Source: Portulaca oleracea (taxonomy: Eukaryota; Streptophyta; Magnoliopsida; Caryophyllales; Portulacaceae). Taken from it: a DNA stretch of 64,000 bases. The stretch is taken from assembly GCA_029582165.1 (NCBI GenBank), contig CM055875.1:8979001-9043000 (forward strand), read 5' to 3'. Shown here in pieces: positions 56,401 to 64,000 of the stretch. The notes below the pieces were generated by a model. The model did not search any database, was not told the origin of the DNA, and saw nothing but the letters and a program-made list of their open reading frames with translations. Position 1 is the stretch's first letter. Each line of letters starts with the position of its first letter. A program made the position numbers and the translations under genes.

Positions 56401-59400
56401 GTTTGTCAACTCAAAATCTTTTGAACGCAAATAAGAAAGAAATTGAAAAGGAATACAATAATGACAACGAAGGACAAATAAAATTCAGAAATCTAACCAA
56501 CCGCTGCTAGTTATTGAAATAAAGAAACCAAATCCTACAGTAAGCTAACGTCATAGTGAAATCACTAAGCACCCCAATAAGATCTCCTAACACTGGCCTG
56601 GTCCGAAAAGTACTTGGCATACATAAACCTCGAGAAAAGTCCATCAACATCCAAGAAACCCAGGAAAAATCCACCAAGTTCCCAAGAACCTAGGTCTGGG
56701 ACACCAAACCTAAAAGGCAAAGTTAAGGAGTGACTGATCTAAGGTCCACACTTCTTATCTAGGCCTCCACAATCTCCTATCATGGCCATGTGAATGTCCT
56801 CCAAATAATTGCAAGTGAGCCAAATTAAATCTAATAATTTATCCTGATTGCACTCTTCAATTTCAAAACATTTATCATTCCATACAGACTTACCAATGCA
56901 GCAAACTGTCTACTCTTCACGCATTCAAATCATATGATCGCATATTATTCACAATAGCTCATTGATGGCGTATACCTATATCTAATTGACAACCTCAAGA
57001 ACAATCTCCACTATTCCTACCACTGAAGCATCTTCAGTTACAGTGATCCAAGGAGGCTGAAACTGCATATTACGCAACTATGCTATAGGGAATGCCTCTT
57101 TAGCAGTATAACTTCAGTGTGAACAGTACTCCCCTAAAAGAAGGAACACTTTCTTATTGATAACATATCGCAACAAGGGTTGGCAGTACTAATTCCTCTT
57201 TATGCTAGTTATGAGTAACATAATGCAAGATGGTTTCTCATGACATATGCAAATTATGTGATATCCATATGATAGTCCTTAGGTGATGAGAATTTTGACA
57301 AAAAGGAGTTCTACAGAATTCAAGTAGTGGGGCAATATCTTATAGTCTAAAACCCACGGATGTTTGAACCAGCTTGTGTGCACCTCGACTGAAACTGAGT
57401 CTAAAGTTTTTCCTTTTAATGAACAGGAAAACCTCGAGTGGCCCGGATGGGTGTCAAACATGTGATTAGCGGGATGCGATCTCAATACCTCACCAGCTGA
57501 ACTTCTCCAGTAGGGTTGGAGTCTAAATGTCTCCTCATCGAATCTAAATAGAAATGTTTTCAAGCCACAACTTCACAGATGATGAAAACCAAGGAACACA
57601 ATGATGATTGAACCAAAATCTGTGACCCACATGTTAAAAACAGAAGGTTTCAGGAACTTCGAGCAGATTTTCCAATGCCAAGGGGAGGCTGATGAATGAT
57701 GGTATGGTCTGCCGACTGAAAATAAGCAGCAACAATGAAAGAGTAGAACTTTTCTCACTCATATTAAGGTTATTCAGAAATGCTTACTGCTTCAAAAGGA
57801 TGACAGAAGTGTCAGAGTATTTTGTGCTTTTCATAAGCTATGATATATTTTAGATGAAAGATTAGGAGCTATATCATATAGAGCTGCTCAATACATGCAG
57901 AAGAGTACAGCAAATGCTAGGAATCATCACTTACTCTTCATCAGTTCTGCTGATGCAATTACATTGCTCGGTGCTTTTCTAATTACTTGAATCACTCCAT
58001 CCAGATTATCAAGCCCTGTTATGATTCCCTAGGTAAAGAAAATAGGCACATAGGGTCACATACATTAGTTACACATAACAGACTAAAATTACATGATTTT
58101 CTGCTGCATACCTCCACAATGTGCATTCTTTCCTGCGCATGAGCAAGCTTAAACTGGGCACGTCTTTCAATTACCGAGCACCTAAAGTCAAGGAATGCCT
58201 GGAAAGAGTTCAACAAAAAAAAACAATACTGAATAAATGAAGTAGCAAGACTTGGTTTAGTTAACTACCACTACAGAAAACACCATTTTCCATCACAAAG
58301 GCAAAGCTGCTCAATAAATCATGATGATCTTCTGACAGAATTGTAGAAAGTGCATTGGAACACAGACAGAAAAGTTAGTTTCCCCCGGTAAACTATTGGA
58401 ATGACATCATTGTTGATTATCGCAAAGTGTAAGTGTGCTAGTAGCTTACACCAATCTAGATGGTACAGATGTCATTTTTTAGGACAGCATGGAACAACAT
58501 AGTGAGTAGAAGGGATAGAACTCAACTAGTGGTGGAAATGGATATAGATTAAGTACATCATTGCAATACATTAACTATTGAAGAAAGTAAGAAACACTTA
58601 AAACAATTTGTTGTGAAATTGTGAAAAGTCACCTAATAGGAGGCGATGTAAACAAAGATTCAAATATACATACATCTCACGTACCTCCCTTTTTCGACCC
58701 CCTTCAAAGGGAAAATTTTGAATGAAGTGACGAAATCTAGTGTCCTACTAATTATAGCAGGTAGTTGCACAAACATACTTCACAACATAGCATGTCTCCG
58801 ATTGACAGTAAATTTTTCTGCACTTTTAACGTCAGCCTAGTTTCCTATAGTACAATGTCGGTATAGGCTTCAGTAGTGGATACGTAGCACACTTTATTTG
58901 TTTTGAAATCCTGAGTTCAGAGTGTCTTGCTCTAAGTGAACCACATAACCCCCTAAATAAGACAACTTAAAACACAAGGTAGTAACTTGGAGCTGCATTA
59001 TAACTAGACCTTATGCAAGTCCCGTTTAACTTTCTGAAACTCTTAAGTTCAACTACCAAGAACCAATAACAGAGCATTCAACTGGGTACCATGATTAGTT
59101 GTATTAGTATGCTGGATGTAGCTCCTCTGGCCAGATTCTCTTTTGGGCCCTTGTAGCAGACCACTCATACACATATTACTGAACCCTTGAAAATTGTATG
59201 TAAACTATGAAAATTATTTAAGAGCTATGATAGTTTTTTTGACAGGAGTGTGAGCTATGATAGTTTTTGCATGATCTTGACACCACAATTACAGCAGGTA
59301 AAAGAAACATAGAAGAAAATGCTTAAGAATGTAGTCAAAACAACTACTACACATTACTAGGACCATACAATTCAAAGGAACAACACAACTTTATTAACGG

Positions 59401-59474
59401 AAAAAGGCAGCATAGGATGTGTCACCTGAAGCAACTCCTTTAAGCCCATCTGCTTCGGTTGGCCATTAAGAATC
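45363..59474 (-). CDS. GYRA: DNA gyrase subunit A, organellar (GYRA), 3' part: 15 exons
   Basis: Nuclear gene for the A subunit of a bacterial-type gyrase that supercoils chloroplast and mitochondrial DNA with GYRB. The visible exons join in phase to 520 codons plus stop (about the C-terminal half of a protein of roughly 950 aa). They cover the end of the coiled-coil/tower region and the whole C-terminal beta-pinwheel, with blades marked by AVSEKGYVKRM, DKGIVYSARAY, MLTANGYIKKVSL, MASQNGMVILSS, FVSESGYGKRVPLSSF and LVSQSGTVNRIKV. The GyrA-box equivalent reads QNRGTIGKSVGK. Introns reject bacterial contamination. The winged-helix and active-site Tyr exons and the transit peptide lie beyond 64000. 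All splice sites are GT-AG and no exon is broken. Confidence 0.95.
45582..45681 (-). CDS. GYRA: GYRA exon: LVSQSGTVNRIKV segment
   Basis: Last pinwheel blade: ESDEHIILVSQSGTVNRI then VRDISIQSRFA; acceptor TTAATAG, donor CAG/GTATAA. Confidence 0.95.
45771..45825 (-). CDS. GYRA: GYRA exon: AAEDRLAAVFVVG segment
   Basis: 18 codons plus one base; FAAEDRLAAVFVVGYSVS, with clear acceptor (TTCTCAG) and donor (CAG/GTATGG). Confidence 0.93.
45929..46049 (-). CDS. GYRA: GYRA exon: GPWLLFVSESGYGKRVPLSSF segment
   Basis: Blade motif FVSESGYGKRVPLSSFRL and NRIGLIGYK; acceptor TATGTCAG, donor AAA/GTAGGC. Confidence 0.95.
46318..46454 (-). CDS. GYRA: GYRA exon: IRSLGRNTRGTIAMRL segment
   Basis: 45 codons plus two bases; GRNTRGTIAMRLKGGDK is strongly conserved. 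The donor TG/GTAAGA was chosen because it keeps the frame into KKGTRGPWLLF; the alternative ATG/GTATCT six bases upstream does not. Confidence 0.93.
46954..47477. mobile_element. Non-autonomous long-TIR element in a GYRA intron
   Basis: Inverted ends AAAATTAACTCTTTGGTCCA and (inverted) AAAAAGTTAACTCTTTGGTC, about 30 bp alike. Contains a C-run (47101-47127). It shares its terminal TTAACT.TTTGGT.CAT.GA motif with the element at 50170-51112, so one family. MULE-like by appearance; no clear TSD. Confidence 0.6.
47506..47757. mobile_element. Stowaway-type MITE in a GYRA intron
   Basis: TA duplication (47504-47505, 47758-47759). Ends CTCCCTCTATTCCATAATAA and, inverted, CTCCCTCACATAATAATAA. Confidence 0.85.
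47770..47871 (-). CDS. GYRA: GYRA exon: DQLKWVRCCTNDD segment
   Basis: 34 codons, phase 0; blade motif LVAMASQNGMVILSSGDK; acceptor TTAACAG, donor AAG/GTGAGA. Confidence 0.95.
47922..48456. mobile_element. MITE with about 35-bp inverted ends in a GYRA intron
   Basis: GGAGAATTGGATTTTAATAA...CTTTCAC at the left matches the inverted right end GGAAAATTGGATTCTAATAA...CTTTCAC. No coding capacity; superfamily not assigned (flanking TA only). Confidence 0.7.
48463..48560. repeat. Compound microsatellite (AC)n-(CATA)n-(TA)n
   Basis: Adjacent AC, CATA and TA runs directly beside the MITE, within 100 bp of a GYRA exon. Confidence 0.95.
48652..48816 (-). CDS. GYRA: GYRA exon: SDGERITSIIPVSEF segment
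   Basis: 55 codons, phase 0; includes the blade motif MLTANGYIKKVSLNSFSSIR and GIIAIQL; donor TTG/GTTTGT (weak). Confidence 0.95.
48901..48982 (-). CDS. GYRA: GYRA exon: DKGIVYSARAYKIPE segment
   Basis: The first base completes Ser from the previous exon across a 4-kb intron. Encodes DKGIVYSARAYKIPECTR and TAAGTPLIQ; acceptor TTGATAG, donor CAG/GTAGTT. Confidence 0.95.
49134..49825. mobile_element. Tourist-like (PIF/Harbinger) non-autonomous element in a GYRA intron
   Basis: TAA duplication at 49131-49133 and 49826-49828. Ends TGGCATGTTTGGACTG and, inverted, GGATGTGTTTGGGCTG. Contains CT and CA microsatellites (about 49346-49396). Confidence 0.65.
50170..51112. mobile_element. Non-autonomous long-TIR element in a GYRA intron
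   Basis: Inverted ends GAAAAATTAACTTTTTGGTA and GAAAAATTAAGTTTTTGGTA continue as CAT.GAGGTTTGA. CT microsatellite at about 50420-50460. Related by its ends to 46954-47477. No convincing TSD. Confidence 0.65.
51113..52159 (-). other. GYRA intron sequence
   Basis: Part of the 4-kb intron between 53018 and 48983. No exon, repeat or RNA gene recognised. Confidence 0.6.
52160..52720. mobile_element. Non-autonomous hAT element in a GYRA intron
   Basis: 8-bp duplication GTTAAGAC / GTTAAGAT (52152-52159, 52721-52728, one mismatch). Ends CTAAGAAGCACA and, inverted, CTATGAAGCACA. GGACACG and CGTGTCC-type words lie beneath the ends. Confidence 0.78.
53019..53176 (-). CDS. GYRA: GYRA exon: first pinwheel blade and GyrA-box equivalent
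   Basis: 52 codons plus two bases. AVSEKGYVKRMKPSTF is followed by QNRGTIGKSVGK, the position of the GyrA box needed to wrap DNA, then DMMSDFLVCRAHDHVLFF. Compared with the bacterial QRRGGKG box the plant-type sequence is degenerate. Confidence 0.95.
53296..53421 (-). CDS. GYRA: GYRA exon: hinge into the C-terminal domain
   Basis: 42 codons, LIEQEAIELKNRFASPRRS...EDIDLIPNEEMIL. The FxSPRRS.. and EDxIPNEEM motifs mark the link between the breakage-reunion core and the pinwheel. Confidence 0.95.
53610..54071. mobile_element. Non-autonomous hAT element in a GYRA intron
   Basis: Exact 8-bp duplication CCAAAGTT (53602-53609, 54072-54079). Ends CTTAGTTTTAAAA and, inverted, CTTAGATTAAAAT. Subterminal GCGCCT/GTGCACCTC words near both ends. 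No ORF. Confidence 0.83.
54298..54705 (-). repeat. Diverged direct duplication in a GYRA intron
   Basis: About 54298-54440 and 54575-54705 align: CACCTAGAATGGGAATG / CACCTAAAATGGAATG, CCCAATAAACTATGA / CCCAGTAACTATGAACA, GTAACAATGAGCC / GTAACAATAAGCTC. Old tandem duplication of intron sequence. Confidence 0.6.
54706..55911 (-). other. GYRA intron sequence
   Basis: No exon recognised. GGAAAAGGATATATATTAAT near 55370 resembles the 3' end of the LINE near 63605, so a LINE tail fragment is possible. Confidence 0.45.
55912..56001 (-). CDS. GYRA: GYRA exon: coiled-coil segment
   Basis: 30 codons, RNKYVDEGKSLLEQISRLEE...KKQILQ, with heptad character; acceptor CTGCCAG, donor CAG/GTTAAA. Confidence 0.93.
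56098..56168 (-). CDS. GYRA: GYRA exon: SLSQKQAEAILDMNLRKLT segment
   Basis: Acceptor ATGATAG, donor GAG/GTATGT. The LSxxQAxAILxMxLxxLT motif is a GyrA/ParC hallmark. One base carried from the previous exon keeps the frame. Confidence 0.95.
56169..57344 (-). other. GYRA intron sequence
   Basis: No further exon or assignable element between the SINE and the exon at 56168. Confidence 0.55.
57345..57515 (-). mobile_element. Au-like SINE in a GYRA intron
   Basis: On the - strand a tRNA-like head with an A-box-like TCAGCTGGTGAGGT and a B-box-like GTTTGACACCC, then the tail GTCGAGGTGCACACAAGCTGG, the conserved 3' motif of plant Au SINEs. TSD not resolved. Confidence 0.72.
57935..58028 (-). CDS. 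GYRA: GYRA exon: GIITGLDNLDGVIQVIRK segment
   Basis: 31 codons plus one base; acceptor TACCTAG, donor AAGA/GTAAGT. Encodes the conserved GLDNLDxVIxxIR helix and continues to ASAELMK. Confidence 0.94.
58112..58198 (-). CDS. GYRA: GYRA exon: AFLDFRCSVIERR segment
   Basis: 29 codons, phase 0 at both ends; acceptor TTCCAG, donor GAG/GTATGC. The FLDFR..VIERRAQFKL helix is conserved in GyrA and ParC proteins. Confidence 0.95.
58199..59425 (-). other. GYRA intron sequence
   Basis: Phase-0 intron with consensus ends. No mobile element recognised. Confidence 0.6.
59426..59474 (-). CDS. GYRA: GYRA exon (first visible)
   Basis: Acceptor TTACAG, donor CAG/GTGACA. Encodes ILNGQPKQMGLKELLQ, the segment leading into the tower helices. 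The first base completes a codon from the exon beyond the window. Confidence 0.9.
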
Positions 59475-59757
59475 CTGTAAGTTTGATGATGCACATATGA
59501 AATAAAATGTGAAATTGGTAGCGGTGAATTTCAATCATATGGAAAGAAAAAGAGAAAAGAGCATAAAAAGGTCCTCAAAACACGGTGTACAACCTGATTG
59601 TACTTCCTCTACCCCAACAAAAGAGAAAAGGAAAAGGATAAAAAGGCAAAGACCCAACACCCCCAACACATCAAAAAATGTGTATAAAGTGAAGAAGTCA
59701 ACAGTCTTATAGAACTGTAGTTGAGACAGGTGGCACAAAAAGGAAACACAAAGCTAA

Positions 59758-60660
59758 GGGCTGTTTGGATCACTGGAAGGGAATCAAATAGAATGGGATA
59801 TGAAACCCACAACAAATGGAATGAAACGTGATACTTGATAGAAATTGTTTGGTTCCTAAAAGATATGGAATGCGATTAATAAATATCATTATTGGCTTAT
59901 GGATGGAATGGAAATAAAAATTTCATTTTAAATATTTAAATGTAAATAAGTTTTTACTATTAATTGTAAAAAAAAAGGGATATTTACTATTCTCTCACCT
60001 CCCTAAGCTCACTCATTCCCAGTTAAATTGCATCCATAGCCATGGCTATGCATAAACTAAATTGACATCCCTCTCTACTCGACGTTCTTCTGCTATCCAT
60101 CATCACTCTAAAAGTCAGGCACTCTCACTCTGCCATTGACCCTTCTCTCTCTCTCTCTCTCAATTCAAAAACAGAGCTGGCTACAGACAATCGACGTCGC
60201 CGGCGGTACGATCCACGAGATCCACTTCCTCTCTTTCTGCTTCCTTGTTATCAATTTGGGTAGTTCACGGTGGTTTCCATCACAAATTGCGGTTGCCCTG
60301 GTGTCTTCTTCATCTCATTCGTCTCAGGCCATGGAACTCTTCTCCTCTTCGTTCTCTTGGAATTCGGTTACAAAGGTTCTTGGGGAAAGAGAGGGTATGA
60401 TGAGTGAGGCTTGGACTTGGGGATAGGTTGAAATATCAGTTGAATTTATTTTTATTTTTATTTTTTGAAATATAAAATTTGAAACCTAAAGAGAGTGTAA
60501 TCCCACACCCTTCAAGAATGAGACATATGGGATACCCCTCAAATGAGTGGAACTTGATACCTTAGGGTATTAAGTCCCATACCTTGAAAGTTTAAACAAA
60601 CCTTTAAACAAACATATGGTATGGGAACTATCATTCGAATGCTTCAAACCAAACATGCCC
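59758..60660. mobile_element. Tourist-like (PIF/Harbinger) non-autonomous element
   Basis: TAA duplication (59755-59757, 60661-60663). Ends GGGCTGTTTGGATCACTGG and, inverted, GGGCATGTTTGGTTTGAAG. 903 bp, long for a MITE; the middle (60136-60426) holds a CT run and a 96-codon ORF without recognised motif. Confidence 0.75.
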
Positions 60661-61001
60661 TAAAAGTATTAGGTTAATTGAAGGGGAAATTGGAATCTAA
60701 TAAACCAACCTTTGGGGGTCCTTTGAAAAAAATGAACCAACCTTGAAAATTAATTTACAACGAACCAACCTTGCCATGTTGATTTTTCTAGCGAACCGCC
60801 ACCGAGTCTGACTCGTCGGAGATGTGACGTGGCGGCGGTGTTTGCTGATGTGGAGGGTGTTTTGACCAAAAAAAAAAAATTGGACAATTTTTTTGCTGAG
60901 TTGGATTAAATAATCCAATTTTTTCTTTTTTTTTTAAAATCCACCTCAAACACCCCCCCTCTCTCCCTCTCTTTCTTTATCTCTCTTCCTCCCTCTTATT
61001 T

Positions 61002-61062
61002 TCTTCTTCTTCTTCTTCTTCTTCTTCTTCTTCTTCTTCTTCTTCTTCTTCTTCTTCTTCTT
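61002..61062. repeat. TTC microsatellite in the Pack-MULE TIR
   Basis: About 20 TTC units in the left TIR; only a few GAA units in the right TIR, which accounts for the length difference between the TIRs. Confidence 0.95.
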
Positions 61063-61508
61063 CGCTGATATCCCGACCCACAGCAACACCCCACCCCAAC
61101 TTGCTCCTCCTCCCTCTTCTTCCCCATTCTTCTTCCCTCCTTCCACCTCCTCCCTCCTCCCTTTCATTTTCCGACCACCATACCTCCGTCCGTCGGCCTC
61201 CCCGCTGCCCAGCACGCCACCAAAACCCACCCCACAAGCCCCTTTTTGTGCTCTGTTTTCTGCAACTACGACGACGCCCTCAACAACGACGACCACCACC
61301 CCCACTAGCTCCGACCACTACATCTCCACTACACCTCAAACAAAATGAAGGAATACATAAACCACATTGTCCCACCATTTAGTATAATATGACTCAGTTT
61401 TTCTTAATATCTTATCACAACTTCGTTGAACTTCTCAAACCAAATGGGTGAGCACTTCCTCTGTCAAAGAAACAATTGCTCTGATTTCTCACTTTCTCGT
61501 CGGTAAAA

Positions 61509-61607
61509 ATGGATGCAGAAACGATGCCGGAAGCAGCTAAATTGCCACCTGAATTATGGGTCGAAATCCTAGCAAGGCTCCCCGCCAAGGACCTGGTCAG
61601 ATTCAGG
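61509..61607 (+). pseudogene. Captured F-box gene fragment
   Basis: MDAETMPEAAKLPPELWVEI followed by LARLPAKDLVRFR is the N-terminal half of an F-box, the SKP1-binding motif of SCF ubiquitin ligases. After DLVRFR the frame loses similarity (no CVCKSW), so capture or an exon end truncates it. No substrate-binding domain. Confidence 0.75.
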
Positions 61608-61705
61608 TTGATCTTGTTTAGTATGTACAGAGTTGATACAGTCACAAATTCTTCTGATGAATTTGGTAGACTGTCATCCAACCCATGTTACAAAATCTAC
61701 TTAGA

Positions 61706-61851
61706 CTCTGAAACTAAGGCGAAACCTGAAACCCCAATTGAAATTTCCCAAAATTTCAGCCAATTAAGCACAATTAGGCTCTGAAACTCAGGCGAAACCC
61801 AAAATCCCACTTGAAATTTTCCAGAAATTCAACCAATTAAGCAAAGCACGA
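61706..61851. repeat. Two-copy 73-bp tandem repeat inside the Pack-MULE
   Basis: Units start CTCTGAAACTAAGGCGAAAC and CTCTGAAACTCAGGCGAAAC, both running to CAATTAAGCA. Confidence 0.85.
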
Positions 61852-61929
61852 CCGAATTGAAAGAATCATTAGAGCATAATAAAAGGGGGGTTTTAGGGTT
61901 AAGAAGGGAAAATGAAGACTGACGGTGGA

Positions 61930-62220
61930 ATTGGACTCTGGAAACTCTTGAATGTCAAGTTCAGCAGGGAGTTTATCCTTTTTGACTTGCGCTGTAGAAG
62001 AAGAACTCGAAGAAGATGACTTTGAAGCTGCTAATATGGGGGTACAACTTGTGGGGGACGAATTTTGTTGCAGGAGAGAACATTGGCGGGAAGAAGAAGA
62101 AGATGATGATGATGAGAAATGAAGAAAACCCCCAAAGAAGGAATTCTGGGTAGAAGAAGTGAAAAAAGAAGGAAGCTTGGCATGGAATGAGAATGTCGAG
62201 CAACAGACCTCCATAGACAT
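61930..62220 (-). pseudogene. Captured 5' fragment of a putative plastid protein gene
   Basis: Starts MSMEVCCSTFSFHAKLPSFF. Very Ser-rich, almost no acidic residues for about 75 residues, as in chloroplast transit peptides, then KKDKLPAELDIQEFPESNST. A CTT-encoded Ser run is present. Donor gene not identified; the similarity ends in sequence that may be an intron. Confidence 0.6.
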
Positions 62221-62595
62221 GTTGCTGTGGGTCGGGATATCAGCGAAAAAGAAGAAGAAGAAGAAAATAAGAGGGAGGAAGAGAGAGAAAGAAAGAGAGG
62301 GAGAGAGGGGGTGTTTGAGGTGGATTTTAAAAAAAAGAAAAAATTGGATTATTTAATCCAACTCAGCAAAAAAATTGTCCATTTTTTTTTTCTTTTTTTT
62401 TTTGGTCAAAACACCCTCCACATCAGCAAACACCGCCGCCACGTCACATCTCCGACGAGTCAGACTCGGTGGCGGTTCGCTGGAAAAATCAACATGACAA
62501 GGGTGGTTCGTTGTAAATTAATTTTCAAGGTTGGTTCGTTTTTTCAAAGGACCCCCAAAGGTTGGTTTATTAGATTCCAATTTCCCTAATTGAAG

Positions 62596-63586
62596 GGTGT
62601 AAGTTATTCAAATTGTATACATCAATAAACTTTAAAAACTGTTTTTAAATGGCAATGACATTGAGGTATTAAAGTATTAGGTTAATTGAAAATTTCATTT
62701 CATTTTCCATATTTTTCAATTCTGTTTGTGTAACATGTTTTCATAACCAAATAAAGGGAACATGTTTTATTGTTTTCACTCTGAAAATGCTTAATGTACT
62801 GTAAATTCTTTTTTCCATTAAGATGTAACCTATTTTTTGTTAATCATTCAAATGGATTCAAATATCATATCCAATGATTAATCTGTACCAGATATATGCA
62901 CAGCATAATCATCCTTGCAAAAAACATAGACATATTCATAATAGTATTATAGAATTAAAAATAAAATTGTGTTAAATCTACATCCATATTTTAAAAATAA
63001 AATAGTGTTAAATCTACATCCATATTTACGGCTAGACATTTAAGTACATGTTGGGCCTTACACGTCAACCATACATTCAATCCATATTATTATGGTTAGG
63101 AAACAAGCGTTGAAGTGAACGGTATCTTATAAAGATTCACTTTCTAATATTGTTAGTAGTTTTTACTTTCTAAACTATTATAAAACTTTCTATTTGTGAC
63201 AATTTTGTCCATAGAGAATTTGGCATGGCACAGAATTGCGTTTATTTATTTATTTGTAGTGATCCTCCATGAGCTTCACATATTAGACTGGGTTTCATCT
63301 CAACCAAGGCACTATTAATTTATTACTCATTATCACCAGCACCTAAGGTGGAGTTGTTGCTGTCATATTAGAACTTGGATCCAATCTCATCCCACTACCA
63401 CCAACTTCCACCCTTTATCTCCCACCCCCCCCCCCCCCGGCCCCCTCTCACACACAAAACTATGACAACTCTCCACAACCAAACATCTCAATTTATCATG
63501 CACCCATTAAACTTTGTTACACAGTCCAGCCACTCTTTGCACATTGCCAGGATTTGGCCTCGCTCTCCTAGTTTCTCTCTACTTTT
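62596..63586. other. Sequence upstream of the visible GYRA exons, unassigned
   Basis: AT-rich. AAAGTATTAGGTTAATTGAA at about 62669-62688 repeats the sequence left of the Pack-MULE (60663-60682). A C-run lies at 63424-63438. No exon recognised. It may be a long GYRA intron. Confidence 0.45.
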
Positions 63587-64000
63587 TCTTTTTCTTTTTT
63601 TTTTTTTGATAGGAAAAGAATATATATCAATAATAGGATAAGAACCAATGCTCAACTAGCATCATACAAAGATATGTACAACCAAAAAAACAAACTTCCC
63701 ACAAAATCTACCACGTCAAAATAGGAAGAGCTAGACCTCCCATTCAACCAAAAAGAAGAGAGACTTCACAAAATTGTCTCTCAATCTCTGAAGACGGATT
63801 TCAACCCCCTTAAAAACCCTTTGGTTCCTTTCCTTCCAGATAACCCAAAAAATCAAATGTGGTATAACCAAGGCCTTCCTCTTCTTGGGGTTTCCTACCA
63901 AAGAAATTCTCCCAAGATAGGAGATGACTCCTAATTGAACAGGATACAACCCAAGAAACACCAAGACAACCAAAGGCTAATGCCCAAAGAGACCTTGAGT
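63587..64000 (-). mobile_element. LINE (L1-type) 3' end, continuing past the window
   Basis: On the - strand, [19 protein letters not shown] and FFLVEWEV (open 63973-63731) match the C-terminal zf-RVT region of plant L1 reverse transcriptases. A 3' UTR follows with a poly-A seen as T-run at about 63590-63613. The 5' part is outside. Confidence 0.8.

Larger units (their letters stand above)
60684..62586. mobile_element. Pack-MULE (Mutator-like) with two captured gene fragments
   Basis: Exact 9-bp duplication TAATTGAAG at 60675-60683 and 62587-62595. Very long TIRs, 60684-61087 and 62221-62586, beginning GGGAAATTGGAATCTAATAA and ending CCCGACCCACAGCAAC. No transposase. Between the TIRs are a + strand F-box fragment and a - strand transit-peptide-like fragment that starts exactly at the TIR border. 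Confidence 0.92.

Noticed and set aside
57345..57515. Intact tRNA gene
   Set aside because: A- and B-box-like sequences are present but no cloverleaf can be completed; the tail motif indicates a SINE.
45363..59474. Bacterial contamination as source of the gyrA-like sequence
   Set aside because: Fifteen exons with GT-AG introns carrying plant MITEs and a SINE show a nuclear plant gene.
60946..61305. ORF with a long Lys/Glu run
   Set aside because: It is the reading of the TTC microsatellite in the Pack-MULE TIR on the other strand, not a protein gene.

Overview
This window is nuclear DNA of a flowering plant, probably a eudicot. The basis is two conserved plant genes split by GT-AG introns, an AT-rich background, and plant-type LTR retrotransposons, LINEs, a SINE, MULEs, hAT elements and MITEs. 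Only two host genes are recognisable. At the left end are the last two coding exons of a P4-type phospholipid flippase (ALA1-like, + strand, 659-1885). On the right is the 3' half of nuclear-encoded organellar DNA gyrase subunit A (GYRA, - strand): 15 coding exons between 59474 and 45363, with the 5' half beyond the window. Most of the rest is mobile DNA.

Region 2547-26057 is one retrotransposon nest resolved to the base by target-site duplications. A minus-strand Sirevirus-type Ty1/copia element (TSD TTTTC) carries an intact gag frame, a frame-broken pol and an intact envelope-like ORF. Its 3' LTR holds a Stowaway MITE (2622-2857) and a minus-strand Ty3/gypsy element (3110-11425, TSD CACTG). 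The gypsy 3' LTR in turn holds a solo LTR of a related family (3770-5336, TSD TAAAA). The end of the Sirevirus pol is split by a plus-strand non-autonomous LTR element (14200-20499, TSD AGTGG) that has a tRNA-Asp primer site and one Gag-like ORF but no pol. The solo LTR holds a perfect four-unit heat-shock element upstream of a TATA box.

Region 26063-45000 is older, layered repeat debris. It contains a LINE-like ORF fragment, a decayed minus-strand copia element (about 28333-34400) with a hAT element inside it, a diverged tandem repeat split by a gene-carrying MULE (36028-37130), a Sirevirus-like LTR with a 5'-truncated LINE (14-bp TSD), and a TRIM (41033-43335) whose 3' LTR contains a 1.6-kb solo LTR.

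Region 45363-64000 is GYRA. Its introns are filled with short DNA transposons (Stowaway, Tourist-like, hAT, long-TIR elements) and a SINE. All 15 exons join in frame with consensus splice sites, so the exons in view look intact. Upstream of the first visible exon lie a Tourist-like element, a Pack-MULE (60684-62586, 9-bp TSD) carrying an F-box fragment and a plastid-transit-peptide-like fragment, and the 3' end of a LINE.

No CRISPR arrays, rRNA genes or intact tRNA genes were seen. Homology statements rest on recalled family motifs, not on database searches.
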